This document shows positions 11,082 through 22,383 of a stretch of DNA of 64,000 nt, piece by piece. Positions within the stretch are counted from its first letter, which is position 1, and every line of letters begins with the position of its first letter. Position numbers and translations under genes: made by a program. Source of the DNA: Mycolicibacterium hassiacum DSM 44199. Its GTDB lineage: Bacteria > Actinomycetota > Actinomycetes > Mycobacteriales > Mycobacteriaceae. The notes beneath the pieces are model-generated. The model made no database searches, had not been told where the DNA came from, and saw only the letters and a program-made list of their open reading frames with translations. The DNA is taken from NCBI RefSeq assembly GCF_900603025.1, contig NZ_LR026975.1, forward strand, positions 930,001 through 994,000. Reading direction: 5' to 3'.

Positions 11082-11113
11082 AAGCCCGCCGGGGTCGTCG
11101 CCCCGGCGGGCTT
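11082..11113 (+). terminator. Original nrdF2 terminator, now outside the gene's reach
   Basis: AAGCCCGCCGGGG (11082-11094) and CCCCGGCGGGCTT (11101-11113) form a 13-bp perfect stem with a 6-base loop, 17 bp after the nrdF2-remnant TAG. It must have terminated nrdF2 before integration. The intact nrdF2 at the left now lacks it and runs into the convergent integrase gene. Confidence 0.8.
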
Positions 11114-11242
11114 TGCCGTGTCGGTGGGTCGGGCCCAAAGGCGGTCGGCGCCAATCGGTTACTCCGAAATCGACGCGTCGAGCGTCCCGGTCATGAGAGC
11201 ATCCCGATGGCAGTGGCGAACTGGCACGGAAGGACACGAGGA

Positions 11243-11737
11243 GTGGTGTCACGCACAGCGGGTGCGGTCGGGCGGAGAATCCGGCAGGTCTTCGGACTGA
11301 CGTCAGTGCCGGCGGCAGCGCTGGTGGCCGGAGTGGTCACGGCCCCGGTGGCATCGGCCGACGACGGACCCGTCGTCACCGAGTACGCCGGCGTCCGCTG
11401 TCTGGTCACCGCGGACGCGGTGGGCCGCGGCGGCGGCCCGATGGTGATCTGCCAGCACTCCGACGGGCAACCGTTCGCCCAGTCGCCGTGGGACCAGGCC
11501 AAACACGCCGGCCGGCTGAACCTCGTGGTGGTGCGCGGAACCGGCGAGATGTACTGGGACAAAGGCAGCGTCACCGACCGGATGCCGGCGCCGTCGCGCA
11601 CCATCGAGCTCACCGACGGCCAGACCGTCCACGTCGACGGCTGGACCATCGAGGTCAGGGGCAAGCAGACCTTCTACACCTGGGACGCGTCCCGGCACGG
11701 GCTCGCCATCGATACGGTCGAGGCGCGTCAGTACTGA
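11243..11737 (+). CDS. Secreted mycobacterial protein of unknown function
   Basis: A 164-residue protein with an N-terminal signal peptide (hydrophobic segment LTSVPAAALVAGVVTAPVASA, cleavage probably after ASA). The mature part, about 125 residues, contains two Cys (VRCLVTADAV and VICQHSDG) that may form a disulphide. GTG 11243 is preferred because GGAAGGA lies eight bases upstream; ATG 11207 would lengthen the N-terminus. It is the first host gene after the element and ends flush with the convergent alcohol dehydrogenase stop. I recognise no enzymatic family. Confidence 0.75.
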   Translation: MVSRTAGAVGRRIRQVFGLTSVPAAALVAGVVTAPVASADDGPVVTEYAGVRCLVTADAVGRGGGPMVICQHSDGQPFAQSPWDQAKHAGRLNLVVVRGTGEMYWDKGSVTDRMPAPSRTIELTDGQTVHVDGWTIEVRGKQTFYTWDASRHGLAIDTVEARQY

Positions 11738-12784
11738 CTAGCCGCGCAACGACGCGGTGTCGATGACGAACCGGTACCGCACATCGCTGGCGACCACCCG
11801 GTCGTACGCCTCGTTGATGTAATCGGGTGTGATGACCTCGATTTCGGGCAGCACCCCGTGCTCGGCGCAGAAGTCGAGCATCTCCTGGGTCTCGGCGATC
11901 CCGCCGATCAGCGACCCCGACACGCTGCGCCGGCCCCGGATCAAGGCACCCGCCGGCAGCTCCAGCGGCTTGTCGGGCATGCCCAGCAGCACCAGGGTGC
12001 CGTCGACCTTGAGCAGGTTCGCCAGCGCCGCGAGATCCACCGGTGCCGAGACGGTGTTGAGCATGAGGTCGAACCGGTTGCGCAGCTTCTTGAAGGTGTC
12101 CCGGTCGGAGGTCGCGTAGTAGTGGCCCGCGCCCAGCCGCAGGCCGTCCTCCATCTTCTTGAGCGACTGGCTGAGCACGGTCACCTCCGCGCCCAGCGCA
12201 CGGGCGAGCTTGACGGCCACGTGGCCCAGCCCACCGAGCCCGATGACGGCCACCTGCTTGCCCGGGCCGGCGTTCCAGTGCCGCAGCGGTGAATAGGTGG
12301 TGATGCCGGCGCACAGCAGCGGCGCAGCCGCGTCCAACGGCAGCGCGTCGGGGATGCGCAGCACGTAGTTCTCGTCGACCACGATCGCGCCGCTGTAGCC
12401 GCCGTAGGTGGGTTGGCCGTCGCGGTCGACCGCGTTGTAGGTGCCGACCATGCCGCGCTCGCAGAACTGCTCCAGCCCGGCGCGGCAGAACTCGCACTCG
12501 CGGCAGGAGTCGACGAAGCAGCCCACGCCCACCCGGTCACCGGCGGCGAACTTCGTCACCTCCGAACCCACCGCCGAGACCACGCCGGCGATCTCGTGCC
12601 CCGGCACCACCGGGTAGTTCGGTTGGCCCCACTCCGCGCGGACGGTGTGGATGTCGGAATGGCAGATCCCGGCGAAGTGGATGTCGATCGCGACATCGTG
12701 CGGGCCGACATCGCGGCGGGTGATCGTCGTCGGGGCCAGCGGCGCCGTGGCCGAGGTCGCGGCGTAAGCGTTCACGGTCCTCAT
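11738..12784 (-). CDS. adhC: NADP-dependent zinc alcohol dehydrogenase (AdhC-like)
   Basis: A 348-residue medium-chain dehydrogenase of the cinnamyl-alcohol type that interconverts aldehydes and alcohols. The catalytic zinc site is in GICHSDIHT and GHEIAG. The structural zinc loop has [15 protein letters not shown]. The cofactor site GLGGLG lies near residue 180 and is followed by a Ser-rich strand end (VLSQS), typical of NADPH preference. ATG 12784 follows AGAGAGG by eight bases; a longer frame to 12838 lacks such a site. It matches Rv3045 in position next to fecB. Confidence 0.92.
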   Translation of the reverse strand: MRTVNAYAATSATAPLAPTTITRRDVGPHDVAIDIHFAGICHSDIHTVRAEWGQPNYPVVPGHEIAGVVSAVGSEVTKFAAGDRVGVGCFVDSCRECEFCRAGLEQFCERGMVGTYNAVDRDGQPTYGGYSGAIVVDENYVLRIPDALPLDAAAPLLCAGITTYSPLRHWNAGPGKQVAVIGLGGLGHVAVKLARALGAEVTVLSQSLKKMEDGLRLGAGHYYATSDRDTFKKLRNRFDLMLNTVSAPVDLAALANLLKVDGTLVLLGMPDKPLELPAGALIRGRRSVSGSLIGGIAETQEMLDFCAEHGVLPEIEVITPDYINEAYDRVVASDVRYRFVIDTASLRG

Positions 12785-12889
12785 GTCTTCAACCTCTCTT
12801 CGCGTCTCCCGACACAACAGCGACGGCCGCGCCGACAATCCGGGGCGCGGTGTGAACCAGCTATGAATCTGCTGTGAATCGACCGCCGG

Positions 12890-13183
12890 TCAGCCCTGCT
12901 GCAGGCCCGGCGCACGGAAGGCGCCGTTGAACGAAAACCGTTCGTAGCGGGCCACACCGGCCGATGTGTACGGGTCACGATCGACGATATCCTGCGCCTG
13001 CTCGGCCGTCATGTCGCCGGTGACCAAGATCGCACCCGACTGATCCTCCAGCCGGCCGGCCAACACGATCCTTCCCGCGGCGACCTCCTGCTCGAGCCAG
13101 GCCAGGTGCGCGGGCCGGGTCTGCTCGACGACCTCGGGCGGCTGCAGATACGTCGACTTCAGCACATGGAACACGCCGGTCAC
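12890..13183 (-). CDS. YciI-family protein
   Basis: The 97-residue protein has the ferredoxin-like YciI fold pattern: an N-terminal strand (FHVLKSTYLQP), a helix with RPAHLAWLEQEVAAGRIVLAGRL, then GAILVTGDMTAEQAQDIVDRDPYTSAGVARYE. The central His and the D-P-Y motif near the end are the conserved putative active-site residues of the family, whose reaction is mostly unknown. It lies between adhC and the fecB gene on the same strand, with 109 bp on the fecB side containing tandem repeats. Confidence 0.8.
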   Translation of the reverse strand: MTGVFHVLKSTYLQPPEVVEQTRPAHLAWLEQEVAAGRIVLAGRLEDQSGAILVTGDMTAEQAQDIVDRDPYTSAGVARYERFSFNGAFRAPGLQQG

Positions 13184-13216
13184 GTTACATCGGGCCGCTC
13201 GACCCAGCCGGGCTCG

Positions 13217-13307
13217 TCGACCGGGGCCCTAATTGAGTGGGGCCCCAATTGATCGGGGCCCTAGTTGATCGGGGCCCTAGTTGATCGGGGCCCTAGTTGA
13301 TCGGGGC
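13217..13307. repeat. 16-bp tandem repeat over the fecB stop codon
   Basis: TTGATCGGGGCCCTAG is repeated at 13249-13264, 13265-13280 and 13281-13296, with a partial copy at 13297-13307 that is the last part of the fecB coding sequence. Two degenerate units (13217-13232 and 13233-13248) precede them. On the minus strand each unit re-creates the codons for Pro-Ile-Asn and a TAG stop, so the array is a duplication of the gene's 3' end. Confidence 0.85.
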
Positions 13308-14393
13308 ATTGAGCCAGCGCAAGTCGTCGAGGATGCCGCGGGCGGCGACGATGCCCTCACCGGTCTGCCAGACCTCGTTGTTGACGATGAACACCCGGTT
13401 GTCGCGGTTAGCCGACAGCTTCTTCCACGCATCGCTCTTCAACACCACCGGAGCTCGCTCCTTGGCGGCGGGGGAGTCGAACGACACGTAGACGATGTCG
13501 CCGTCGGCAGCCGAGAAGTCCGGTGACTCGCGCAGATCGGCGTCGCTGGTACCGATCTCGATGTACGGCTTGTCGGTGAACCGCTGGGTCGCAGGGCGAT
13601 CGACGCCCACTGCGGCGAGCACACTGCCCGGGAAGGTGTCCACGCCCCAGATCCGCATGGTGTCCTCGGTGAACTGCACCACCGAGGCCTGGAAATGGGT
13701 GGCGTCGTTCTCGGCACCGGTCTTGTCGGCGGCCCGTTCGAAGTCGTCGAGCAGCGCGTCGGCTGCGGCCAGCCGCCCGGTCGCGGCGCCGACGATGCGC
13801 AGGTTGTTGCGCCAGTCGGCCCCGGGCGGCCCGGTGAACACGGTCGGCGCGATCGCGGCCAGCTCGGCGACATCGGTCGGCGTGACGCCGGCGGCGCCCA
13901 GGATCAGGTCGGGGTTGGCCTCCCGGATCGCGGCCAGGTCCGGGTCGCTGCGGGAACCGGCCGCCGGCACGTCGTGGATCACCTGGCCGAGATACGACGG
14001 CTGCGCCGACGAACCGTCGGGCAGAGCGGCGGCGACGATGCGCGACTGCAGCCCCAGCGCGCACAGCGCGTCGAGCTGGTCCCCGGAGAGCACCACGATG
14101 CGCTGCGGGTCGGCCGGTACTACCGTCTCCCCGGCGGCGTGCCGGACCGGACGCTCCGGCGGCCCCGGATCCAGGGCGGCGGGCTCCGGCGCGCACGACT
14201 CGTCGGGGCGGCGCTGGTTGCCCAGCACCCCGGCCCCGGCGATCTGGGTGGTGCTGGTGATGACCGATTGCTGCCACGGCGTCAGTTCGGTCTCACCGCC
14301 GGGGGTGCCGCACCCGGAGAGCGCGGTCACCAGGGCCGCGACCCCGGTCAGCGCGGCGGAGCGGACTACGGCACGCGGTCGGAAGATCGGCAC
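13293..14393 (-). CDS. fecB: FecB-like periplasmic iron-siderophore binding lipoprotein
   Basis: A 366-residue substrate-binding protein of the vitamin B12/ferric siderophore type. The signal sequence ends in the lipobox LSGC with Cys28, so the protein is anchored on the outer face of the membrane. Two lobes follow: VVPADPQRIVVLSGDQLDALCALG starts the first, and the second ends with GIVAARGILDDLRWLNAPIN. It corresponds to Rv3044, implicated in iron-siderophore uptake. No permease or ATPase lies beside it. The last codons and stop are part of a 16-bp tandem array. Confidence 0.88.
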   Translation of the reverse strand: MPIFRPRAVVRSAALTGVAALVTALSGCGTPGGETELTPWQQSVITSTTQIAGAGVLGNQRRPDESCAPEPAALDPGPPERPVRHAAGETVVPADPQRIVVLSGDQLDALCALGLQSRIVAAALPDGSSAQPSYLGQVIHDVPAAGSRSDPDLAAIREANPDLILGAAGVTPTDVAELAAIAPTVFTGPPGADWRNNLRIVGAATGRLAAADALLDDFERAADKTGAENDATHFQASVVQFTEDTMRIWGVDTFPGSVLAAVGVDRPATQRFTDKPYIEIGTSDADLRESPDFSAADGDIVYVSFDSPAAKERAPVVLKSDAWKKLSANRDNRVFIVNNEVWQTGEGIVAARGILDDLRWLNAPIN

Positions 14394-14501
14394 GTCGCCG
14401 ACGGTAACATCGGTCCAGCTCGATGCCGGTGCAGCGGCCCGATACCGAGAGGTACGACCGTTTGTAGGACCTCTGTAACCGACGGCGATGCCGAGCGTTA
14501 G

Positions 14502-16280
<1,779 letters not shown>

Positions 16281-16341
16281 TGCCCCTGTCGCAGCAGCTA
16301 CAGGTGAGCCCGCCGGGGACGTCAGTGGCGACCGGCCCTGA

Positions 16342-17607
<1,266 letters not shown>

Positions 17608-17627
17608 CGTCGCGTTCTGCTCGTCCA

Positions 17628-17697
17628 GCCGCGCCGAAACCACGGTTGTTGACGGCATTTCGCGATTTCGCGTCATCAAGCGTGGTTTCGGCGCGGC
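17628..17697. terminator. Palindromic repeat between convergent genes (unit A)
   Basis: A 17-bp perfect inverted repeat (17628-17644 with 17681-17697; core GCGCCGAAACCACG) encloses a partly paired loop containing CGCGATTTCGCG. It sits 21 bp after serB2 and 11 bp before the convergent MocR gene stop, so it may terminate both. It shares sequence with the palindrome at 29167-29222. Confidence 0.65.
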
Positions 17698-17707
17698 CGG
17701 ACAGGCG

Positions 17708-19165
17708 CTAGACCACGACGGTGGTGGGTTCGGGGGAGGCCGAGCCGGTGACGCTGTGCCAGGCGCGGGCCAGCAGCTCGACCGCCTCGGCGAGCTGCTC
17801 CTCGGGCAGGGCGTACGGGATCCGGACGAATCGCTCCAGCGAACCGTCGACACCGAACCGGGGCCCGGCCGGCAACTCCAATCCGAGCCGTGACGCGGCG
17901 GCCGACAGCGCGGTGCTCATCGGCGCCGGCAGGCGCACCCACAGCGAGATGCCCCCCATCGCGGAGACCGGTTGCCAGTCCGGCAGGTGCCGGCGCAGCA
18001 GCCCCATCAGCGCCGCCCGGCGGGTCCGCAACAGCTCGCGACGCTCGGGCAACACCTGCTCGCGCCTGGCCAGCAGCCGTGCGGCGGCGAGCTGTTCGAG
18101 CACCGGGGTGCCCATGTCCACCGACGGCCGCAGCGCGGCCAGCGTGGCGATCGTCGCCGCCTCGGCGCGGATCCAGCCGACCCGCAGGCCGCCCCAGAAC
18201 GACTTCGACATCGACCCGACCAGCATCACCAGATCCCGCCGAGCGGTGAGCTCCGTCGGCAGCGGTGGCGGAACCGGGTCCTGCAGCCACATGTCGGTGA
18301 TGGTCTCGTCGACGATGGTGCGGGTACGCGTCTCGGTGATGATGCGCGCCAAGCGTTTCCGGTCGGGGGCCGGCATCGTCAACCCGGTCGGGTTCTGGTT
18401 GTCGAGGATGAAGTACGCCAGGCTCGGGACCAGTTGATGGATCGCGGCCTGGACCGCGTCGAGTTCCCAGCCCTCGTCGGTCATCGCCACCGGCACCGCC
18501 CGCGCTCCCGCGGTGGCGATCGCCGACAGCGCGCCGTGATAGGTGGGCTGTTCGACCAGCACCCGATCGCCGGGCTGGACGAAGGTGGTCAGGATCAGCC
18601 CGATCGCGTGCAAAGCGCCTGTGGTGACGAGGATCTCGTCGGGGCGGGTCGGCAGCCCGCGCTCGCAGTAGCGGTCGGCGATCGCCTGCCGCAGGGCGCT
18701 GACCCCGACCAGCTCGTGTCCCGGCTCGCTCAGATACGGCGTCACATCCCGGGTCGCCTCGGCGAACGCCTCCGATACCGCCGCGACCGGGGCCGCCAGC
18801 GCCGCCGCGGCGAGGCTCACCGCCGGTGTCGACGGGGCCGCCGACGGGCCTGCCGCGTCGGGCGCCGCCGCGGTGGGCAGTGCGGTGGTGCTGCGGGCGC
18901 CGCGGCGGGCGCGCAGATAGCCGTCCTCGCGCAGCTGGGTGTAGGCGGCGGTGACGGTCGTGCGGGAGACCCGCAGCGCGTCGGCGAGCGCCCGCTCGCT
19001 GGGCAGCCGTGCCCCCACCGGCAGCCGGCCGTCGATGATCAGCAGCCGGATCGCGTCGGCGAGCCCGCGGTAGACCGGGCCACTGCGACTGGATGTACGC
19101 CAGTTTCCCAGCTCACGGACCAAGAGGTCCACATCGAGCGTGCGTGCCGCCAATTCTCGAGTCAT
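17708..19165 (-). CDS. MocR-type PLP-dependent transcriptional regulator (YczR-like)
   Basis: A 485-residue fusion of an N-terminal GntR winged helix (about residues 30-95; GARLPSERALADALRVSRTTVTAAYTQLREDGYLRAR) with a fold-type-I aminotransferase domain. The PLP lysine is in GSMSKSFWGG, and the cofactor Asp/Asn motif is DNQNPTGL. MocR proteins sense PLP or amino compounds through this domain. It is divergent from a YczE-like membrane protein gene; MocR-yczE pairs are a known arrangement in which the regulator controls the transporter-like gene. Half-sites in the intergenic region fit this. Confidence 0.9.
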   Translation of the reverse strand: MTRELAARTLDVDLLVRELGNWRTSSRSGPVYRGLADAIRLLIIDGRLPVGARLPSERALADALRVSRTTVTAAYTQLREDGYLRARRGARSTTALPTAAAPDAAGPSAAPSTPAVSLAAAALAAPVAAVSEAFAEATRDVTPYLSEPGHELVGVSALRQAIADRYCERGLPTRPDEILVTTGALHAIGLILTTFVQPGDRVLVEQPTYHGALSAIATAGARAVPVAMTDEGWELDAVQAAIHQLVPSLAYFILDNQNPTGLTMPAPDRKRLARIITETRTRTIVDETITDMWLQDPVPPPLPTELTARRDLVMLVGSMSKSFWGGLRVGWIRAEAATIATLAALRPSVDMGTPVLEQLAAARLLARREQVLPERRELLRTRRAALMGLLRRHLPDWQPVSAMGGISLWVRLPAPMSTALSAAASRLGLELPAGPRFGVDGSLERFVRIPYALPEEQLAEAVELLARAWHSVTGSASPEPTTVVV

Positions 19166-19170
19166 TGCAG

Positions 19171-19211
19171 GCCAGTATTGCCTGACTGGCTATTGAACGC
19201 AAGCAACTGGC
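19171..19211. promoter_or_regulatory. Candidate MocR operator
   Basis: ACTGGC occurs in direct orientation at 19185-19190 and 19206-19211, exactly 21 bp apart (two helical turns), with an inverted copy GCCAGT at 19171-19176. Direct repeats spaced by whole turns next to the regulator gene are typical MocR binding sites. The region lies between the MocR start and the small frame at 19228. Confidence 0.5.
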
Positions 19212-19227
19212 CTCGGATTATCGCGGT

Positions 19228-19383
19228 ATGGCATGGAAGTGGATATCGAGATGGGCCCAGCGGCTCGCTGCCGCGTACAACTGGACTGATCCGGCCCGGG
19301 CCGGGGCGCCGATCGACCGCGACGCCGAACGGGTGGCGCGGGAGCTCGACGCGATCCGGCTACGATTCCCCGACCATGCGTGA
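19228..19383 (+). CDS. Small protein upstream of yczE-like gene, unknown
   Basis: A 51-residue frame starting MAWKWISRWAQRLAAAYNW with an amphipathic, Trp-rich N-terminus and a charged C-terminal helix (DRDAERVARELDAIRLRF). Its TGA overlaps the GTG/ATG starts of the following membrane protein gene, suggesting translational coupling. Third-position GC is high. No ribosome-binding site is clear, so it may be translated from a leaderless transcript. I recognise no family. Confidence 0.5.
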   Translation: MAWKWISRWAQRLAAAYNWTDPARAGAPIDRDAERVARELDAIRLRFPDHA

Positions 19384-20099
19384 TGCCGATGCGTAGCGGT
19401 TTCGTCCGGGCGGCCGTGCTGCTGCTCGGCCTGAGTGGTTACGGGCTGTCCATGGCGATGATGGTGCGCGCAGAGCTCGGACTGGACCCCTGGGACGTGT
19501 TCCATCAGGGCCTGTCGCTGCGCACCGGCATGACGATCGGGACCGCCTCGGCCGTGGTCGGCGCGGTGGTGCTGCTGGCCTGGATTCCGCTGCGCAACCG
19601 GCTCGGCATCGGCACCGTGGCCAACGTCATCGTCATCGCGGTCACCGTCGACGCCGCGCTGTGGGTGCTGCCGACGCCGGGATCGCTGCCCGGGCGCAGC
19701 GCGATGCTGGTCGGCGCGGTGGTTCTGAACGCGCTCAGCACCGTCCTCTACGTCGGCGCCGGCCTCGGTCCGGGGCCGCGCGACGGGCTGATGACCGGGC
19801 TGGTCGCGCGCACCGGGCTGTCGGTGCGACTGGTGCGCACCGGCATCGAGGCGACGGTGCTGGTGGCCGGCTGGCTGCTCGGCGGCACGGTCGGTGTCGG
19901 CACGGTGCTCTACGCGTTCGGCATCGGTCCGCTGGTGCAGCTTTTCCTGCGCCTCACACCGGATTCCGTGCTCGCCGTCAGCGGATGGCGCGACGTCGTC
20001 GCGGCCCGGCGCAGGCGTGGTCGGTGGCGCCGCGACGGCCTGGCTACGATGGGCGAGTGCCCGCCGCCGAAGGAGATGCAGCCGACCCGGACCTGCTGA
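19380..20099 (+). CDS. YczE/YitT-like integral membrane protein
   Basis: A 239-residue protein with about five membrane segments (for example FVRAAVLLLGLSGYGLSMAM and AMLVGAVVLNALSTVLYVGA) and the family motif GLGPGPRDGLMTG. The family is paired with MocR regulators, as here, and its transport role is unproven. Start could be GTG 19380 or ATG 19383 or 19389. The last 43 bp overlap the start of the ABC ATPase gene in another frame, so the Arg-rich tail may be read only in part of the family. Confidence 0.8.
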   Translation: MMPMRSGFVRAAVLLLGLSGYGLSMAMMVRAELGLDPWDVFHQGLSLRTGMTIGTASAVVGAVVLLAWIPLRNRLGIGTVANVIVIAVTVDAALWVLPTPGSLPGRSAMLVGAVVLNALSTVLYVGAGLGPGPRDGLMTGLVARTGLSVRLVRTGIEATVLVAGWLLGGTVGVGTVLYAFGIGPLVQLFLRLTPDSVLAVSGWRDVVAARRRRGRWRRDGLATMGECPPPKEMQPTRTC

Positions 20100-20899
20100 T
20101 TCATTTCGCCGACGTCACGTTGCGGCGCGGCGGCCGGACCCTGGTGGGTCCGATCACGTGGTCGGTCGAACTGGACGAACGTTGGGTGATCGTCGGCCCC
20201 AACGGTGCCGGCAAGACCTCGCTGCTGCGCATCGCCGCCGCGATCGAGTTCCCCTCCTCGGGTACCGCCTACATCCTGGGGGAGCGGCTCGGCCGCGTCG
20301 ACATGTCCGAGCTGCGCGCCCGCGTCGGCCTGACCAGCTCCGCGCTGGCGCACCGGGTGCCCGAGGGCGAGCTGGTGCGCGACCTGGTGGTCTCGGCCGG
20401 CTATGCGGTGCTGGGCCGTTGGCGGGAACGCTATGACGACATCGACTACACCCGCGCCCTGGACATGCTGGAGAGCGTCGGCGCCGAGCACCTGGCGGAC
20501 CGCACCTACGGCACCCTCTCGGAGGGCGAGCGCAAGCGCGTGCTGATCGCCCGGGCGATGATGACCGACCCGGAGTTGCTGCTGTTCGACGAACCGGCCG
20601 CCGGGCTCGACCTGGGCGGGCGCGAGGAGCTGGTGGCACGGATGGAGGATCTGGCCGCCGACCCGAACTCACCGGCGATGGTGCTGGTCACCCACCACGT
20701 CGAGGAGATCCCGCGCGGATTCACCCACTGCATGATCCTGTCGGAGGGCCGTGTCGTCGAGGCCGGCCTGCTGTCGGACGTGCTGACGGCGGAGAACCTG
20801 TCGAAGGCGTTCGGCCAGTCGATCGCGCTGGACGTGGTCGACGGCCGGTACTTCGCCCGCCGCGCCCGCAGTCGGCCCGCGCACAGGAGGCGAGATTGA
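20057..20899 (+). CDS. ABC transporter ATP-binding protein
   Basis: A 280-residue ATPase with all ABC motifs: Walker A GPNGAGKT, signature LSEGERKR, Walker B LLLFDEP and the H-loop in VTHHVEE. GTG 20057 gives a length close to Rv3041c. No permease gene is adjacent; it resembles the ModF/YlmA-like stand-alone ATPases. It overlaps the upstream membrane protein gene by 43 bp and its stop overlaps the TTG start of the NUDIX gene, so the run down to the methyltransferases is one operon. Confidence 0.88.
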   Translation: MPAAEGDAADPDLLIHFADVTLRRGGRTLVGPITWSVELDERWVIVGPNGAGKTSLLRIAAAIEFPSSGTAYILGERLGRVDMSELRARVGLTSSALAHRVPEGELVRDLVVSAGYAVLGRWRERYDDIDYTRALDMLESVGAEHLADRTYGTLSEGERKRVLIARAMMTDPELLLFDEPAAGLDLGGREELVARMEDLAADPNSPAMVLVTHHVEEIPRGFTHCMILSEGRVVEAGLLSDVLTAENLSKAFGQSIALDVVDGRYFARRARSRPAHRRRD

Positions 20900-21729
20900 C
20901 CGGCGACGTCGGATCCGTGGGGGACACGACCGTCACGCCGCTGCCGCCGCGCCCGGCGGCGACGGTGATGCTCATCCGTGACACCCCCGCGGGCATCAAG
21001 GTGTTCCTGATGCGGCGCCATTCGGCGATGGACTTCGTCGCCGGGGTGATGGTGTTTCCCGGCGGCGGTGTCGACGACCGCGACCGCAACGCCGACATCG
21101 CCTGGCATGGTCCCGAACCCGATTGGTGGGCAAAGCGATTCGGCGTCGCGCCGGATCTCGCCGAGGCGTTGGTGTGCGCCGCCGCGCGGGAGACCTTCGA
21201 GGAGTCCGGGGTGCTGTTCGCCGGGCCGGCCGACGACCCGGACAGCATCGTCGGTGACGCCTCGGTGTACGCCGACGCCCGCGCCGCGCTGGCGGACCGC
21301 TCGCTGTCGTTCGGCGAGTTCCTGCGCGACGAGAACCTGGTGCTGCGCGCCGACCTGCTGCGGCCCTGGGCGAACTGGATCACCCCGAAGGAGGAGCGCA
21401 CCCGCCGCTACGACACCTTCTTCTTCGTCGGAGCCCTGCCCGAGGGCCAGCGCGCCGACGGCGACAACACCGAGACCGATCACGCCGACTGGGTCACTCC
21501 CGAGCAGGCGCTGGAGGACTTCGCCCAGGCGCGCACGTTCCTGCTGCCGCCGACCTGGGCGCAGCTGGACTCGCTGGCCGGGCGCACCGTCGCCGAGGTG
21601 CTGGCCACCGAGCGCCGCATCGTGCCGATCGAGCCGAGCCTGTCCATGGGTGAGGACAGCTGGGACATCGAGTTCTTCGACGCCGAGCGCTACAACAAGG
21701 CGCGCGGCAACCGGTCGCCGGGGTCATGA
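20896..21729 (+). CDS. NUDIX hydrolase (NUDT19-like)
   Basis: A 277-residue NUDIX protein. The box is split by a long insertion: PGGGVDDRD at about residues 55-63, then RETFEESG at about 98-105. Such an interrupted box is typical of the NUDT19/CoA-diphosphatase-like group, so the substrate may be CoA esters. TTG 20896 has AGGAGG five bases upstream and overlaps the previous stop as TTGA. Its stop overlaps the crotonase ATG. It corresponds to Rv3040c. Confidence 0.88.
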   Translation: MTGDVGSVGDTTVTPLPPRPAATVMLIRDTPAGIKVFLMRRHSAMDFVAGVMVFPGGGVDDRDRNADIAWHGPEPDWWAKRFGVAPDLAEALVCAAARETFEESGVLFAGPADDPDSIVGDASVYADARAALADRSLSFGEFLRDENLVLRADLLRPWANWITPKEERTRRYDTFFFVGALPEGQRADGDNTETDHADWVTPEQALEDFAQARTFLLPPTWAQLDSLAGRTVAEVLATERRIVPIEPSLSMGEDSWDIEFFDAERYNKARGNRSPGS

Positions 21730-22373
21730 CCGAGTTCGTCTCGCTGCGCACCAGCGACGATCAGCCCGGCGTCGCGACCATCTGGTTGTCGCGGCCGCCG
21801 ACCAACGCGTTCACCCGCCAGATGTACCGCGAACTCGCCGGCGTCGCCGCTGAGGCCGGGCGGCGCGCCGATGTGCGCGCGGTGATCGTCTACGGCGGCC
21901 ACCAGATCTTCTCCGCCGGCGACCACGTGTCGCAGCGGCGCACCCTCACCGACGAGGAGGCCGGGGTGGCGGCCCGGGTGTGCCGGGACGCGCTCGACGC
22001 GCTCGCGGCGGTACCCAAGCCGACCGTCGCGGCGATCACCGGCTACGCGCTGGGCAGCGGGCTGGCGGTGGCGCTGGCCGCCGACTGGCGGGTGGCCGGC
22101 GACAACGTTCGGTTCGGGATGCCCGAGATCCTCACCGGGCTGGCCCCGGCCGCCGAGACGGGCCGGCTGGCCCGCGCGATCGGGGTGAGCAAGGCCAAGG
22201 ACATGGTGTTCTCCGGCCGGTTCGTCGACGCCGAGGAGGCGCTGGCACTGGGGCTGATCGACGAGATGGTGGCCCCGGACCACGTCTACGACGCGGCGCT
22301 GGCCTGGGCGAAGCGCTTCGTCAACCACCCCCCGGAGGCACTGGCTGCGGCGAAGGCGACCTTCGACCTCTAG
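21726..22373 (+). CDS. echA17: Enoyl-CoA hydratase/isomerase family protein (EchA17-like)
   Basis: A 215-residue crotonase-fold protein, shorter than the usual 250-260 because the C-terminal helices are reduced. The oxyanion-hole segment FSAGDHV and GYALGSG are present. In rat hydratase the catalytic pair is Glu144 and Glu164. Here the first is Ala114 (GSGLAVAL instead of GGGCELA), while the second is kept as Glu134 (MPEILTG). It may therefore be an isomerase-like or non-hydratase member. It lies in the operon with NUDIX and methyltransferase genes, as Rv3039c does. Confidence 0.85.
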   Translation: MTEFVSLRTSDDQPGVATIWLSRPPTNAFTRQMYRELAGVAAEAGRRADVRAVIVYGGHQIFSAGDHVSQRRTLTDEEAGVAARVCRDALDALAAVPKPTVAAITGYALGSGLAVALAADWRVAGDNVRFGMPEILTGLAPAAETGRLARAIGVSKAKDMVFSGRFVDAEEALALGLIDEMVAPDHVYDAALAWAKRFVNHPPEALAAAKATFDL

Positions 22374-22383
22374 GCTGCCCCCT

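Noticed and set aside
13217..13307. CRISPR-like array
   Set aside because: Units are 16 bp and contiguous without spacers, so it is a simple tandem repeat.
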